DNA of 64,000 nucleotides, taken from the NCBI GenBank assembly GCA_963931865.1, contig OZ007508.1:1645961-1709960 (forward strand), written 5' to 3'. Under the pieces are notes generated by a model, which searched no databases, had not been told where the DNA came from, and was given only the letters and a program-made list of their open reading frames with translations. This document shows, in pieces, positions 22,682 through 46,807 of this stretch. Position 1 is the stretch's first letter. Each line of letters starts with the position of its first letter. The position numbers were made by a program, and so were the translations under genes. Source of the DNA: Axinella damicornis. Lineage: Eukaryota > Porifera > Demospongiae > Axinellida > Axinellidae.

Positions 22682-25439
22682 ATGAGGTTAGTAAATCCGT
22701 CACGATCTTGTTTTCCTGTAGGGATTTTTAAGGGAAAAGTGTCTACGTTTCTGTTAGGTGGTAGATGTAGCGGTTCTAGTATTTTCCATTGTGTGAGTGG
22801 TACGGTGAGATGGTCTCAGAAATGCTTGAAGTGTTGGAGGAGAGTTCGGTGGGGAGGTTGTTTGATTGAATAAGGCATGTTGCTCCAGCAGCTACAATGT
22901 AGGCCCCGGTGATATGAACGGTAACCCACTTCGTGTGGCTTTTCAGGATGGGTAGTTCACTTGTTGGGTGACCCTTGTTGGTACGTCACAGAAGCTTCAG
23001 TGCGAAGAGGGCTGTGTTGACCCCGTCAAGTTGAGTTGACAGACTTTAGGGTCTATTAGGTCTGTGCAGGCTTCAAGTAAGGTAACGGAGGGGGTTTCCG
23101 GACAGTAGGGGATTTCTGGACACGGCCCAAGCTTTCGCTCTCTAGGAGCAGTTTTTGCCAACAACTGCACAGCGTTGGAAAGTCAGAAGGTAGGGTATGC
23201 ATGCGCACTTACCATAATTCGGAAGAATTGCTAACGGAGCGAATGTGAGGGGCATGAATGTCGTGTCCGGAATTAAAAGACTGTCCGGAAACCCCCTCCG
23301 TTACCTTATGCAAGTTCGCTTGGTCTGTCAGCTCAACTTGATCCATCACCCGTTAGTCCTACACTAGATATCCGTCCTGATATGCAAAGGGGCCCTAATG
23401 TTGATCTGACAGTGACTATTTACTTTGCGTTGTTGCTAATACCTCCATTGCAGTAAAATCCCAAGGGACATTCTGTTTGACTGTGTGCGTGGGGTGCTCC
23501 AGGGAGCACAGGACAAAAAGCGCAAGTTTGTGGAGACCGTTGAATTGCAGATTGCACTGAAGAACTATGACCCCCAGAAGGACAAGCGATTTAGTGGTAC
23601 AACGAAGTAAGTCCTGACACCAAACCTGGCCGGTTTGGGAGGTCCAGAGTGCCATGTGGCACGAGGGCCGGACCTGCACCCAGGGTCTTAAAATAACTGG
23701 GGAGAAGTGCTGCTAGAACACCTCTTGGTGTAGTAGCCCTTCGGCACTCTTGTGTGTTAATGTTGAGAGTGTGTTCACTGTACGGCAGGTATGTTTTATC
23801 TCAAGGCTTTTGGCACATTAGTCTTGAAATTGAACTGTAGAAAGCCTATCCATGTTCCCAACCAGTTTTTGCTAGGCTTGTGTTGTATTCCACTCCCCTT
23901 CCCCTCCCCCGTCTCCCCCTCCCCCTCCCCTCTCTTCTGCCCTCCCTCCCCCTCCCTCTCCCTCCCGTCGTCAAGGTTACAGCACATTCCACGACCCAAG
24001 ATGAAGGTGTGTATCCTTGGCGACGCCTCTCACTGCGATGAGGCAAAGGCCAATGGCCTCCCCTGCATGGACGTGGAGGCCCTCAAGAAACTAAACAAGG
24101 ACAAGAAGCAAGTGAAGCGGCTAGGTGAGTCTGAAGGGAGGAAGTTTGGGGTTTTGTGGTCTTGTGTTTATTCCATGAACAGTGAACTGCTACTATTGAA
24201 GTACTGAGCTGATGTAGCTATCTGATTGATGGGATGCATTTGCTATCCTTTACCTAGCCAAGAAGTACAATGCTTTCCTGGCATCGGACAGCCTGATCAA
24301 GCAGATCCCGAGGCTGCTGGGTCCGGGCCTAAGCAAGGCCGGCAAGTTTCCCACCCTGCTTCCCCACACGGACAACATGTTGCACAAAGTGAACGAAGTC
24401 AAGGCGACCATCCGCTTTCAAATGAAAAAGGTGAGAAGGAATTTGTTTGAGCTATCAACTCTGCCTGTCTCTAGGTGCCTCATAATTGAGAGAGAGGGTG
24501 TAGAATTCAAGGAAATTGTTTTGACAGATCTGTAGATAGGTTGGATGTCGAGTTGAAGTGGAGCTACGCAATTAGAAACTGAAGGGCCCTACCTGGACTG
24601 TAGTGTCTTGAGTGCAGCGTGGACGCTATGAAAGGTGGGCACTTAGTACATGGGTAAGAATAGAGTCGGAGGGCATGAGAAGAGCAGCTGCATGGCCTAT
24701 GAAACGCTGAGACCATTAGCACTGACCTCGAACAGCTAGCACCTGCACTTAGTCGAGCTGGACAAATTGCTCCACCCCTCTACCTGGGTCTACCAATTAG
24801 TAGGGTTTGCTGTTTTATGCTGGAGTTCTCCACTGTCAACTGCAATCTGATTGGTGCCAATACATTGGGTGTCCTCTTCCAACACTCACGACTTCAGAAG
24901 TTGCTCTGCTGCAACTCTGGTACATTCCCACAGTCATGTATACAATTCCCATAATCATTAACCAAACAATGTTGTGACTAACAATAGTTGTGGTGCATGT
25001 TTCCCACAGGTGCCCTTGAACTTTGAACCTAGCTTTTGTGTGCAGGTGTCCTTGTACTTTGAACCTACCTTTTGTGTCCAGGTGTCCTAACTTACCATTT
25101 GTGTCCCAGGTTCTCCTCTTGAGGTGGCCACTGAGTAGTCATGTTTCCCATGGCGTCCTTGAACTTTGAACTTACCGTTTGTGTACCAGGTTCTCTGTCT
25201 TGAGGTGGCCATTGAGTAGTTGTTACCCATGGCGTCCTTGAACTTTGAACTTACCGTTTGTGTCCCAGGTTCTCTGTCTTGCGGTGGCCATTGGGCATGT
25301 CGAGATGACTGAAGACGAGCTAGCTGGCAACATCCACAGAGCGATCAACTTCCTGGTCTCGCTGCTCAAGAAAAACTGGCAGAATGTCCGTGCATTGTAT
25401 GTGAAGAGCACTATGGGGAAGGCCCACCAGCTCTACTAG
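22682..25439 (+). CDS. RPL10A: 60S ribosomal protein L10a (uL1)
   Basis: Five exons join in phase: 22682-22686 (ATGAG), 23454-23606, 23976-24124, 24258-24430 and 25269-25439, giving 216 residues, close to the usual 217. The protein starts MSKIPRD and ends with the canonical [11 protein letters not shown]. Recognisable uL1 segments include [32 protein letters not shown] and [18 protein letters not shown]. It is the L1-stalk protein of the large cytosolic ribosomal subunit and contacts E-site tRNA during translocation. The start codon is separated from the body by a 767-bp intron, a common arrangement in ribosomal protein genes. Intron 1 contains a TA-flanked MITE. Intron 4 contains duplicated decoy copies of the exon 5 acceptor. 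The gene is convergent with the giantin homologue downstream. Confidence 0.98.
23080..23306. mobile_element. Tc1/mariner-type MITE in RPL10A intron 1
   Basis: Terminal inverted repeats of about 25 bp: AGGTAACGGAGGGGGTTTCC at the left and its complement, ending CCGTTACCT, at the right. TA flanks both ends (23078-23079 and 23307-23308). It is 227 bp with no ORF. The TA duplication suggests a Tc1/mariner-type transposase source. Confidence 0.75.
25009..25268 (+). repeat. Tandemly duplicated 3' splice-site region of RPL10A exon 5
   Basis: Two complete copies of about 79-80 bp precede the true acceptor. Each carries TTGAACTTTGAACTTACC, TTTGTGT(A/C)CCCAG-like acceptors (ending 25109 and 25189) and a degenerate start of exon 5 (GTTCTCTGTCTTGAGGTGG). 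Shorter partial units with GTGTGCAGGTGTCC and GTGTCCAGGTGTCC lie just upstream. In the copy starting at 25190, the codons corresponding to exon 5 run into an in-frame TAG after nine codons. The 25110 copy has lost one base and meets a TGA later. Confidence 0.85.
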
Positions 25440-26215
25440 CCACACTATAGCCAGGCAGTGTCCTGGTTGTGAAGATGCCCAAATGAATTATGCTGTGATC
25501 TACATGCTGTACACCAGATGCAGAGGAGGGAGGACATGACGTCATGTTTTGACAAATCACGTTGTTAGTTATCATTCCTAGCATTCTTGAACACATGTAC
25601 TCGGTCACAGCAGTGGACTACACCAGGACGCTCGATCTGTAAATGCTTAGTATCAGTGTACTGCGACTGCAAAAACCTTCGAAATTTGCAGAGGGCGCCT
25701 CAACTAAATCGACTTTGCAGTGCAAGTGTACAGCCTATACTTACGAGCTCACTGATTTGCAATTAAAAGTGCATCATGCATGTGATTGTGTCCTCCCTCC
25801 GGCTATACACATTGAAATGGGGGAGGGTGCTCACGGCACGGCAGCCAGCCCACTCCTGCATGTATAGTGGTGGGCTGGCCTGCAAGACTAGGAGGGTGCA
25901 AGGCTGCATGTCGCATGTCTGCATGAGCACCACCAGGATACCATTATATGTTATACACGACTGCTGTTGCACAGGTAGCAGACAATTATTTTAAATTTGT
26001 GGAAAGAGTGACAGCATCTAAATAGCTATCACATCGGTAGCTTACAAATCATGAAAAGTTGATCTGTTCACAGTGCAGTACGGAACATGACATGATCACA
26101 CTGGTGTATAGTTATACAACATAGATTACTGGAGTCCCATCATACACTACAGGAGTCACAACATCACAGATGATGATAAAAAAATTGATACAAACTGCAG
26201 AGCCATGCACAGTGC
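25440..26215. other. Convergent 3' intergenic region (RPL10A / giantin)
   Basis: It holds the 3' UTRs of two convergent genes. An ATTAAA at 25762-25767 is a possible polyadenylation signal for RPL10A. I saw no clear signal for the giantin homologue and no further gene. Confidence 0.5.
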
Positions 26216-38879
<12,664 letters not shown>

Positions 38880-38934
38880 GACGCCCACTTCTCTGCACTT
38901 ATGGTTACTATATACAACCAGAAGGTGGGGGAGG

Positions 38935-39560
38935 AGGGATGAGGAAGGGAGGGGGGAGGAGGGATGAGGAAGGGAGGAGGGATGAGGAAGGGAGGGTGGA
39001 GGAGGGATGAGGAAGGGAGGGTGGAGGAGGGATGAGGAAGGGAGGAGGGATGAGGAAGGGAGGGGGAGGGATGAGGAAGGGAGGGTGGAGGAGGGATGAG
39101 GAAGGGAGGAGGGATGAGGAAGGGAGAAGGGATGAGGAAGGGAGGAAGGGAGGAGGGATGAGGAAGGGAGGGGGGAGGAGGGATGAGGAAGGGAGGAGGG
39201 ATGAGGAAGGGAGGAGGGATGAGGAAGGGAGGAGGGATGAGGAAGGGAGGAGGGATGAGGAAGGGAGGAAGGGAGTGGGGATGAGGAAGGGGGGGGGGGG
39301 ATGAGGAAGGGAGGGGGGATGAGGAAGGGAGGGTGGAGGAGGGATGAGGAAGGGAGGAGGGATGAGGAAGGGAGCGGGGATGAGGAAGGGAGGAGGGATG
39401 AGGGATGAGGAAGGGAGGAGGGATGAGGGATGAGGAAGGGAGCGGGGATGAGGAAGGGAGGAGGGATGAGGAAGGGAGGGGGGATGAGGAAGGGAGGGGG
39501 GATGAGGAAGGGAGGGGGGATGAGGAAGGGAGGGGGGATGAGGAAGGGAGGGGGGAGGAG
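38935..39560. repeat. About 18-bp minisatellite GAGGGATGAGGAAGGGAG
   Basis: More than thirty imperfect copies upstream of the giantin start exon. On the coding strand it is pyrimidine-rich (CTTCCTCATCCCTCCTTCC) and stays open in one frame, but the repetitive Ser/Leu/Pro/His product is not considered coding. Confidence 0.95.
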
Positions 39561-39670
39561 GGAAGTGATCAACTTCATGATTGCATCAGCTTCAGGGCAT
39601 ACTTTGATGTCTATGATGGTCTGTACAGTACGCCATAGAAACCTCCCCTGATTACTCCAAGCACACATAC

Positions 39671-39870
39671 CGATTTGGCAGCCTCTCTGTGCTCAATGCT
39701 TTCGCCCTCGATTTCTGGGTTGGTTCGCCTAGACGCTCAGAGAAAAGGAGAGACGGACTCCTCCATGTCTACGCAGATCACAGCAAAAAAATTCCCATAG
39801 CAAACATTTCCGGTAATTGAAGAAAAACGCACAAGATACGGTAATTACGTCATAAGCAGCTCCACCCAAA
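39671..39870 (-). promoter_or_regulatory. Putative 5' UTR exon and promoter of the giantin homologue
   Basis: A minus-strand donor TCG|GTATGTG at 39671 could end a non-coding first exon of roughly 100 nt. It contains a 9-codon upstream ORF (39766-39737). Upstream lie ACCGGAAATG, an ETS-like site, and TGACGTAAT, a CRE-like site. Both are common in housekeeping promoters, but the assignment is only positional. Confidence 0.35.
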
Positions 39871-40349
39871 TTTCAGCATCTCAACAAACTGTCATGCTGT
39901 TTCCAGACCAGCTGCAGGTGAGAGGAGATTTGCAAAAGCTGCAGGTGAGAGGAGATTTGCAGGTGAGAGGGGATTTGCAACAGCTTGCAGTGAACTGCTA
40001 CATTCCCCAAGTCACTGCAGCTCGAGTCAAGGTGGAATTTTGTTTTAAGGGTCTCGCTAGAAGAGATGAAGGAGTAGAGCTTCCGCTCAGCAATCAACCA
40101 TACATTTAAGGTCTGCTAAATTAGAAGGCCTCCAGTCAAAAACTGTATCCGCTGGTATAATATACTGTATGCTGATTCATTTTAACTTGATTGTGTAGGC
40201 AATCACAGTACAGCTGAATAAGAATGTAAAGGATCATGCACCAACACAAAATAAGAGTACATGCATGCTACATCGTAATTATTTGCAAACGTGTAGTTAC
40301 CGTAATGGCTTTAACACACTTCATAATATAATGTCTGATGCCTGCTAGT

Positions 40350-43300
40350 TCAATTATCAGCATATTCAAGCAATGGCTCTCTGAACTCATTGAAGTGGAG
40401 TACCTGCTGCCGTACCTCACGGCCTGCATTCCCTTCACCACCCTCCTCTTCACCTGGTACTTCCTGTAAAATAATATTTTGCTGCCTTCTTTCCTCTCTC
40501 TTGAATTTCTTCCACATTCGAGAGCTGGAAATCTGGAGGTAAGCGTGATACGCGACAATCCCCACAAAGGCCAAGAACGTGAATCCTGTTGACACGTACG
40601 CAACTGCAGCTAGCATGTTGGTCTGGGAGAGGTTTGCATACAAAGTGGCATATGATGTAACTCCAAGGTTGAGGAAGAAAAAAGCTTCGAGGATGTCTAG
40701 AGGCCACTTTTTGTAAATCCCCTTTAGGCCCAATGCAATGATCAAGAGGAGCAAACTGGTCGATCCTATTGCAACCAGGTTCAGTGCCGGGTCGCCCAGT
40801 ACGTTCACCACAAAGATCAGAAACAGTACGTTGAGAAAAAGCAGAAGCAACCCCGTCCAGAAACAATACTTGTCTACGTATGGACCAGTGTAAGCATCAA
40901 AGAGTGGTCGTATTCTTGTAGCCCAACGAAGTATTCTACGGTGGCCATTTGCAAATACGCACTTTACAAACAGAAGAAGGAGTGTGTATGGGATGGAGAG
41001 AAAGAGGAGGACTCCCAAACCAGCTACAAATAAAGGGATGTGCTTTCCTTTCAGGTACACTATGTTTGGATCCTGCAACCACACGACCTGATTAGACCCA
41101 TCTGGGTAGGTTAGGAATGTGAACGATAGTATGGCAATGGTGGTGCGCTGGATCTTAGCATACGACAGGAATAAAAGAGTGGCAAGAACCTTCACAGAGT
41201 TCTTCCTGAAAAGTCTTCCGGCGAGGGTGGAATAGTGTGCAGAAACGATCATTGTAATGACAATGGCCCATATGTAGAGTGGGAAAACAAATTGCATCCA
41301 AGTGTTGTAGTATGCATCCATGCCATCGAAAAAGCAGCTCTCGAACCCAAGATCCAAGTTCAGCCATGCTATGAACACCGTTGCAACGTTAGAGTGTCCA
41401 GGTGGAAAGAATATTGCCCGGTTGCTGTGCACCACATTAGCGTAGAAGATCAGTCCATTCAGCGTTCCCTCTGATACAGTGAGATTCAATGCAGTTAGCA
41501 GGAACACAAGTGCGACACCAGCAATAATGAAAGGGATCAAGAGAGCTAAGAACTTGCTGGAACACTGCTTACACTTAGATGTCCCGAGAACACGACTGAG
41601 GCCTTGTCTGCATGCTCCACACATGATGCCAGAGTGATTGAGCGCACACTGTTCATCTGGACTGGTTAGAACAATGTTTAGGTCTTCTGGCTTGCAGTAA
41701 TCGTATGGGCAATGATCATGAATTAGAATACCTTCAGTCGCCTTGGTAGTGGAGTTGCTAGAATTTGGAGCAGAGATTTCACTATTATGGTATCCAAACC
41801 ATCTCGGTGCTTTGCGAAAGATTGTCTGATTGGTGATATTACAAGTGATATTTAGGAGTTCAAGCGGAGGAGAGCAGTCACAGTTTCCTGAGGCATGTGA
41901 AAGGGAAAACCCAGGTGGACATGGTTGGAGAGGGATGTGAACGACAGGAGGAGTAAATGCTTTGGAGAGGAGAGATTCTTCAACCGTAAAGCGGACGTTC
42001 TCAAATGACCTTGTTGAAAAGATGGTGTAACTGAGTTGTGTACATTCTTTCCCAGCTGGTTGGGAGTTCTGCAGATCACCAAGTCTGGAGGTGTTTGAGT
42101 TGGCTCCATTGTCAACAGATGCTAGCACAACTCCGGGAACCACTCCAGTCCTTTGCCCTACAATGACTACATTCAGAGTGAATGTTCCACCCGGAAATGC
42201 AGGGGCAATGTGAAGCCATTTAATAGTACAATTGACCTGCTGATCTGAACAGAAACAAACACCAAGTGGATCAGAAGAGACTGGAGACAATCCGTCCTGA
42301 TTATGTATGTCAAAAAGGAAGTTGAATACTGTTGGAGATTCCATGACTTCACTTCTCCTGCTGGCAAAAAAGCTGATACACTAGACATTGTAAGTCGGGC
42401 ACTTGGGGGACTGACTGGATCCAATCTCTGTACGTAATCACCAGCAAAGAGGGCATGACTTGGCACAAACAATCTAGTCAGTGCACACTCATCAACTGAA
42501 CCTCCATAGAGAGCATCGCCAGCCCTCCCGGCTGTGTTGTTGTCAAAGTGGAGGCTGATGTTTGTGGCTGGAAGAAAGGCATTGAAAGGCAGAACAGGCT
42601 GAAAGAAGCATACAGTCTCCAAATAGGCACATTCCTGTTGGACATAGATAGCACCACCACTGTTTCTGGCATGGTTGTTACAAAAATATGCGTACGTGTT
42701 CGGCAAAAGAAAGATGACGGAATTTGTGCACAAGGAGAGGGCTCCTCCGTTCTCTCCTGTGTTGTTCCAGAACGAGAGATTTCCTTCAAAGTATAGGCGG
42801 CTGGATACGGCAAGAATTGCAGTACCCATGTTGTGGTTTAACTCACAATTGAAGAATTGCACATGTCTAGTTGCAAACACATAAATTGTTGAATGTGTGA
42901 ATGGTGCTGTAACAGTGTGGTATATGAAAGTGGTGTCTTCAAAATGAAGTTTACTATCAGCACCAGTTAATGACTGCGCATAACTGTATACAGCCATACC
43001 AAATTCTCCGTAGTTGTCTTCAAATGTACAGTTGATAACCTGCAAGCTTCCTTGACCATATTCAGTATTTGACATTGAAATTGCTCCTCCATAGTTAGCG
43101 TTATTTCTCATAAACATAGTGTTTGAAATCTGTACCGTTAATCCAACGTTTTGCAATACAGGTTGTCCTGGAGTGGTAATAAGATAATATTGCATAGTGA
43201 TGGACAAACCACCTCCAATACCTTGGATGGCATGACCATTACTGATATTGCTGCTATCAATTTTGACCAAATTGGCAGTAACTGCAGTCGGAGATCGAGA

Positions 43301-44524
43301 TAACCACTGGTTATCATTGATGTGCAAGTTACCTCCACTAGTCTTAAGCTTTGCAGAGACGTAATTACTTTTTAGAACCAATTGACTCATGAACACGTGG
43401 GTTGTCCAGCAGGAATTGGGATCAAAAGCAATATACATTCCTCCTCCAGCTTGCAATGCTAAGTTGTAGCAAAATGTACTGTTGAGAATGTGCACAATAT
43501 CTGGATTGATATCAGTGGCGGTAGGTGTGCACGTTTTTGAATTTGACATGATCGACAACCCTCCACCTGTGAATGACTTTCCACCTGCAAAAGTGCTATT
43601 TTCAATCACAACAGAATGTGAGGAACTATTCACACCATCATGAGAAAGCATCAGGAACATGTTGCCACCAAATCCAAATCCAAACACAGGATCATTGTCT
43701 TCATAACCATTCCTGAAGAAAATCGAGTTGCGTATTCTGACAAACACCTTCAAGCATGAGTTGATGTAAATATGAAGGCCTGGAGAAGATGTAAAGATAT
43801 CCCGAGAGGTAGTTGAGCCTGAACCGATCCAAGTTGATTCAACTGTGAAAAAAAATGGCCGATCTTTAAATTCCAAGCATTCCTCTTCAATTGGAGAAAA
43901 GCGAAATAGAGCATTACCACCGCTGTACTCGGGACGTCCTTTATTTGACCAGAGGATCGAGTGATAAATCGAAACATTTCCCAGCACGTTGAGAGCAAGG
44001 AAGCCATGTCCAGTACCGTTGATCACTGCTGTTTGGGAGATGTTGAGATGCGTCACAAGACTAAAACACAATGTGGCTCTCAGTGGGAGGTAGTCAGATG
44101 TTAGCAGTTCGTTCAGTGAAGCAAGGTCAATGCCACAGTCCACAAAAACAAGACCATGTATGGACAGCACTGCAACTCTAGAAAAAAAAAATCCTGCTGG
44201 CTTAGTACACCAGATTATTGACTGATTCGTAGTGCCAACTAGGGCAAAGTTTTCAACGCTTCTGATGTCTACCAAGATCTCATCACTGAATACATGTACT
44301 CCAGGGATGAAATGAAGAGTCGTGTTTGATCTCAGATATCGTGATTGCAATTCGGGATCGCCCACATAGTAGGAGAGCTGGTGGCAGGGTAAGCCTGGAC
44401 AGGAGGTCCCACTGACAGGTTGTACGTAAAGCACTTGATCACGAGCTGAATAGTCACAGGCACTGAATCTCAGGAGGGTAGCAAGTAGCAAGATCTTTGA
44501 GCCGGTACTACAAACTAGCGCCAT
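40350..44524 (-). CDS. Receptor-like protein: beta-helix-type ectodomain plus about eight transmembrane segments
   Basis: Start chosen at ATG 44524, 42 codons into a longer frame, because it opens a signal peptide (MALVCSTGSKILLLATLL). About 690 residues follow with N-glycosylation sequons and many short Gly/Asn/Ser-rich strands recurring as GNALF, GGGLSI, GGGMYI, GGAIS, GGALSL and GGAIYV. This is the pattern of parallel beta-helix or Pmp-like repeats. Next come a cysteine-rich juxtamembrane region (MCGACRQGLSRVLGTSKCKQC) and about eight hydrophobic segments (for example LLIPFIIAGVALVFLL, FPLYIWAIVITMIVSA, WTGLLLLFLNVLFLIF), then an acidic cytoplasmic tail ending EYADN. The reading frame changes once between about 42450 and 42340; a short intron is likely. 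I recall this architecture as a large family in sponge genomes with no known function. A sensory or adhesion receptor is speculation. Confidence 0.85.
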
Positions 44525-45052
44525 GCGTACTGGTGTGCAGTTTAAATTCAGCAGCAACTGCAACAGTCGACCTGTATTAGAATAGCAATCGATAAACTCA
44601 CAGCAGTTACTACATAAGCTATCTGAGTTGCAAATGTCGATACAACTCATAGCACATGTAGCTAGCTACAGTCATGAACTAGCTAAATATCAAACGGTAC
44701 GTTGTGTATTAATTCATTCAAATTTTATAAACAAACTAACACTGTAACTGTTACTTTTTCTCGTTACAGTATGCATGCACAGCACAACAATAACAAAACA
44801 ATTCTGTTAAAACAACATTTTTGTTTACCCCATATCTACAGTGTATCATATTTCCGACTGAGATAACAAAAAAACTATCACAATTTATTGTATCTACATT
44901 TATTTTCAATTCAGATAGCAGAAATGTGTTAAAGTTTGCTTTAGGTACTGTAGCACTTAATCCTTACATCGCATACCAAGGTCACTACTGGACACACACC
45001 ATGCATTGCACAACACACCTCTCATTTGAGGGCAAGCTGGACCTACCAAGGG

Positions 45053-45101
45053 GCTAGTCTTGTTCCCAGACACCACCGAGTGGGGTCTGGGAACGAGATT
45101 A
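45053..45101. mobile_element. Short foldback element
   Basis: CTAGTCTTGTTCCCAGAC and GTCTGGGAACGAGATTAC are inverted around ACCACCGAGTGGG. A diverged family member. Confidence 0.75.
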
Positions 45102-45222
45102 CGAGGAGGCTTGAAGGTACATTTTATTACTGGGGGTGGAGCCTCCAGGTAATGGCCCTGCTCAGATCACGTCTGTATATGTAAAGGTGGAGTAATGCAG
45201 TCTGGAGGGTTTGGGTATGTGG

Positions 45223-45257
45223 TAGCCTCGTGTTCCCAGGCCCTGGGAACGAGGCTA
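45223..45257. mobile_element. Minimal foldback element (35 bp)
   Basis: TAGCCTCGTGTTCCCAGG is followed immediately by CCTGGGAACGAGGCTA: the two termini with no centre. Confidence 0.8.
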
Positions 45258-45620
45258 GGTACGTGGGTGCGTTGGATGGGTTGATCAAAGTGCCAAGTGG
45301 ATTACAAGGGACACAGTGGCTGCAATGAATGGAAAAGGTGCTCGGTGGCTGCATGCCAGCATAGAGTGAACATGTGCAAAGCCTGCTATGAATTGTACGT
45401 TGCACGCTAGAAGTTAATCTGTCTATTCATTAACCTTACTAACCATCATCTTAGATTGCATACACAAGCTACTGGACACACTTTGTGCACTGTATGCATG
45501 TTCCAAATAAGGGCATGGTTAGGTTGCTGCTGTTTTACTGAACTTTTTCTGTGCTCGTTATGGGCGCTCCTGCATGTACGGATACCCTGTGGCTAAGAAG
45601 GTGCAGGTGGTGGTTTCCAC

Positions 45621-45682
45621 TAGCCTCGTTCTCCGTATTTGTCTTCACCACGCACACAGGGGGGAGCCTGGGAACGAGGCTA
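45621..45682. mobile_element. Foldback element, asymmetric
   Basis: TAGCCTCGTTCTCCG at the left and GAGCCTGGGAACGAGGCTA at the right enclose about 30 bp. Confidence 0.7.
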
Positions 45683-46807
45683 GGTTTCCACAGCCTTACG
45701 ACTTCTACGTCCAGATGGTGAGTATTGATCGAGATGCTGTCACTCTAACCATGCCAGTATGTATGTCCACAGGGCCATCGCTGCACTGTGTGACACCAGA
45801 GCTCAAGGGTTGTCATGCATATCCATTCCCACCCCAAGTCACACACACATACACATGCGCAGAGTCGGGTTGCATGGGTGTCATGCATGGAGTGTTCAAC
45901 CACTGCATGGCCTGGCATACAGTCCTCACGACTGAGTCTATGTACAGATGGTGAGTAAGGAGGGCTTTGTCTGTCCTACATGTAGTCTGTCCTCTGGTAT
46001 ATTATTTTCCAAGAAGGGTGCCAGGGGAAGGCTTGTCTGTCGTACATGTAGTCTGTCCTCTGGTACTCCGAGAGGGGTGCCAGGGAAGGCTGTCTGTCCT
46101 TCATGTTGGCTGTCTCTGTAGCCACACTTCCCAGCACATTCCACAGTACGTCAAACCACATATGTACTTATATATTTAGCCCACATTTCAAAACTATAAT
46201 ATCTTCAGCCTTGATTGTATGTAGCAGCTAGTCATCAATACTCTGTCTCGTAAGCCTCCCTTGGCTGGTTGCAAGTGACATAAAATTATGATTGATTGAT
46301 TTAGGAGAAATAACCCATAATGTAACTTGTTTTACCTCACAAGTCCAAGGAAACCCGAATTGGGAGAAAGTTCACTGTGCACCAGTATCCTATTGCAGCA
46401 TGAACACATTGAAACATAAGTGCAACCTCCTGACCCATGATCAGTGACTGCAAACCCTGAAACAAATGAGCTCAAGACTCACTGATTTAAAATCACTCGT
46501 GCATCAGGTTGCACGGTCTGTCTTTAGAGCAGTAACAATTCCTCTTCAGCCTACATCACTGCTGAACTTACCATGACTGAGGTCTCAATCATGTGGCAAC
46601 ACGCAGCCTGGTCCTGGCGGCGCGGCGCCGCAACGGGATATCAGGTTTTGCGCATGCATTCCTGCGCATGCATAAGGTCTCATTTTGGGTGTGTCAGACC
46701 TCAAACCTGAACACGCGCAGCGCAGGCCGGCTAGGGCTCAGTGCTTGCTGATTTTATTCACTCCACTGGTTACTTTTTGTATGTTCACTGTATCCCGGTA
46801 GGTGGGC

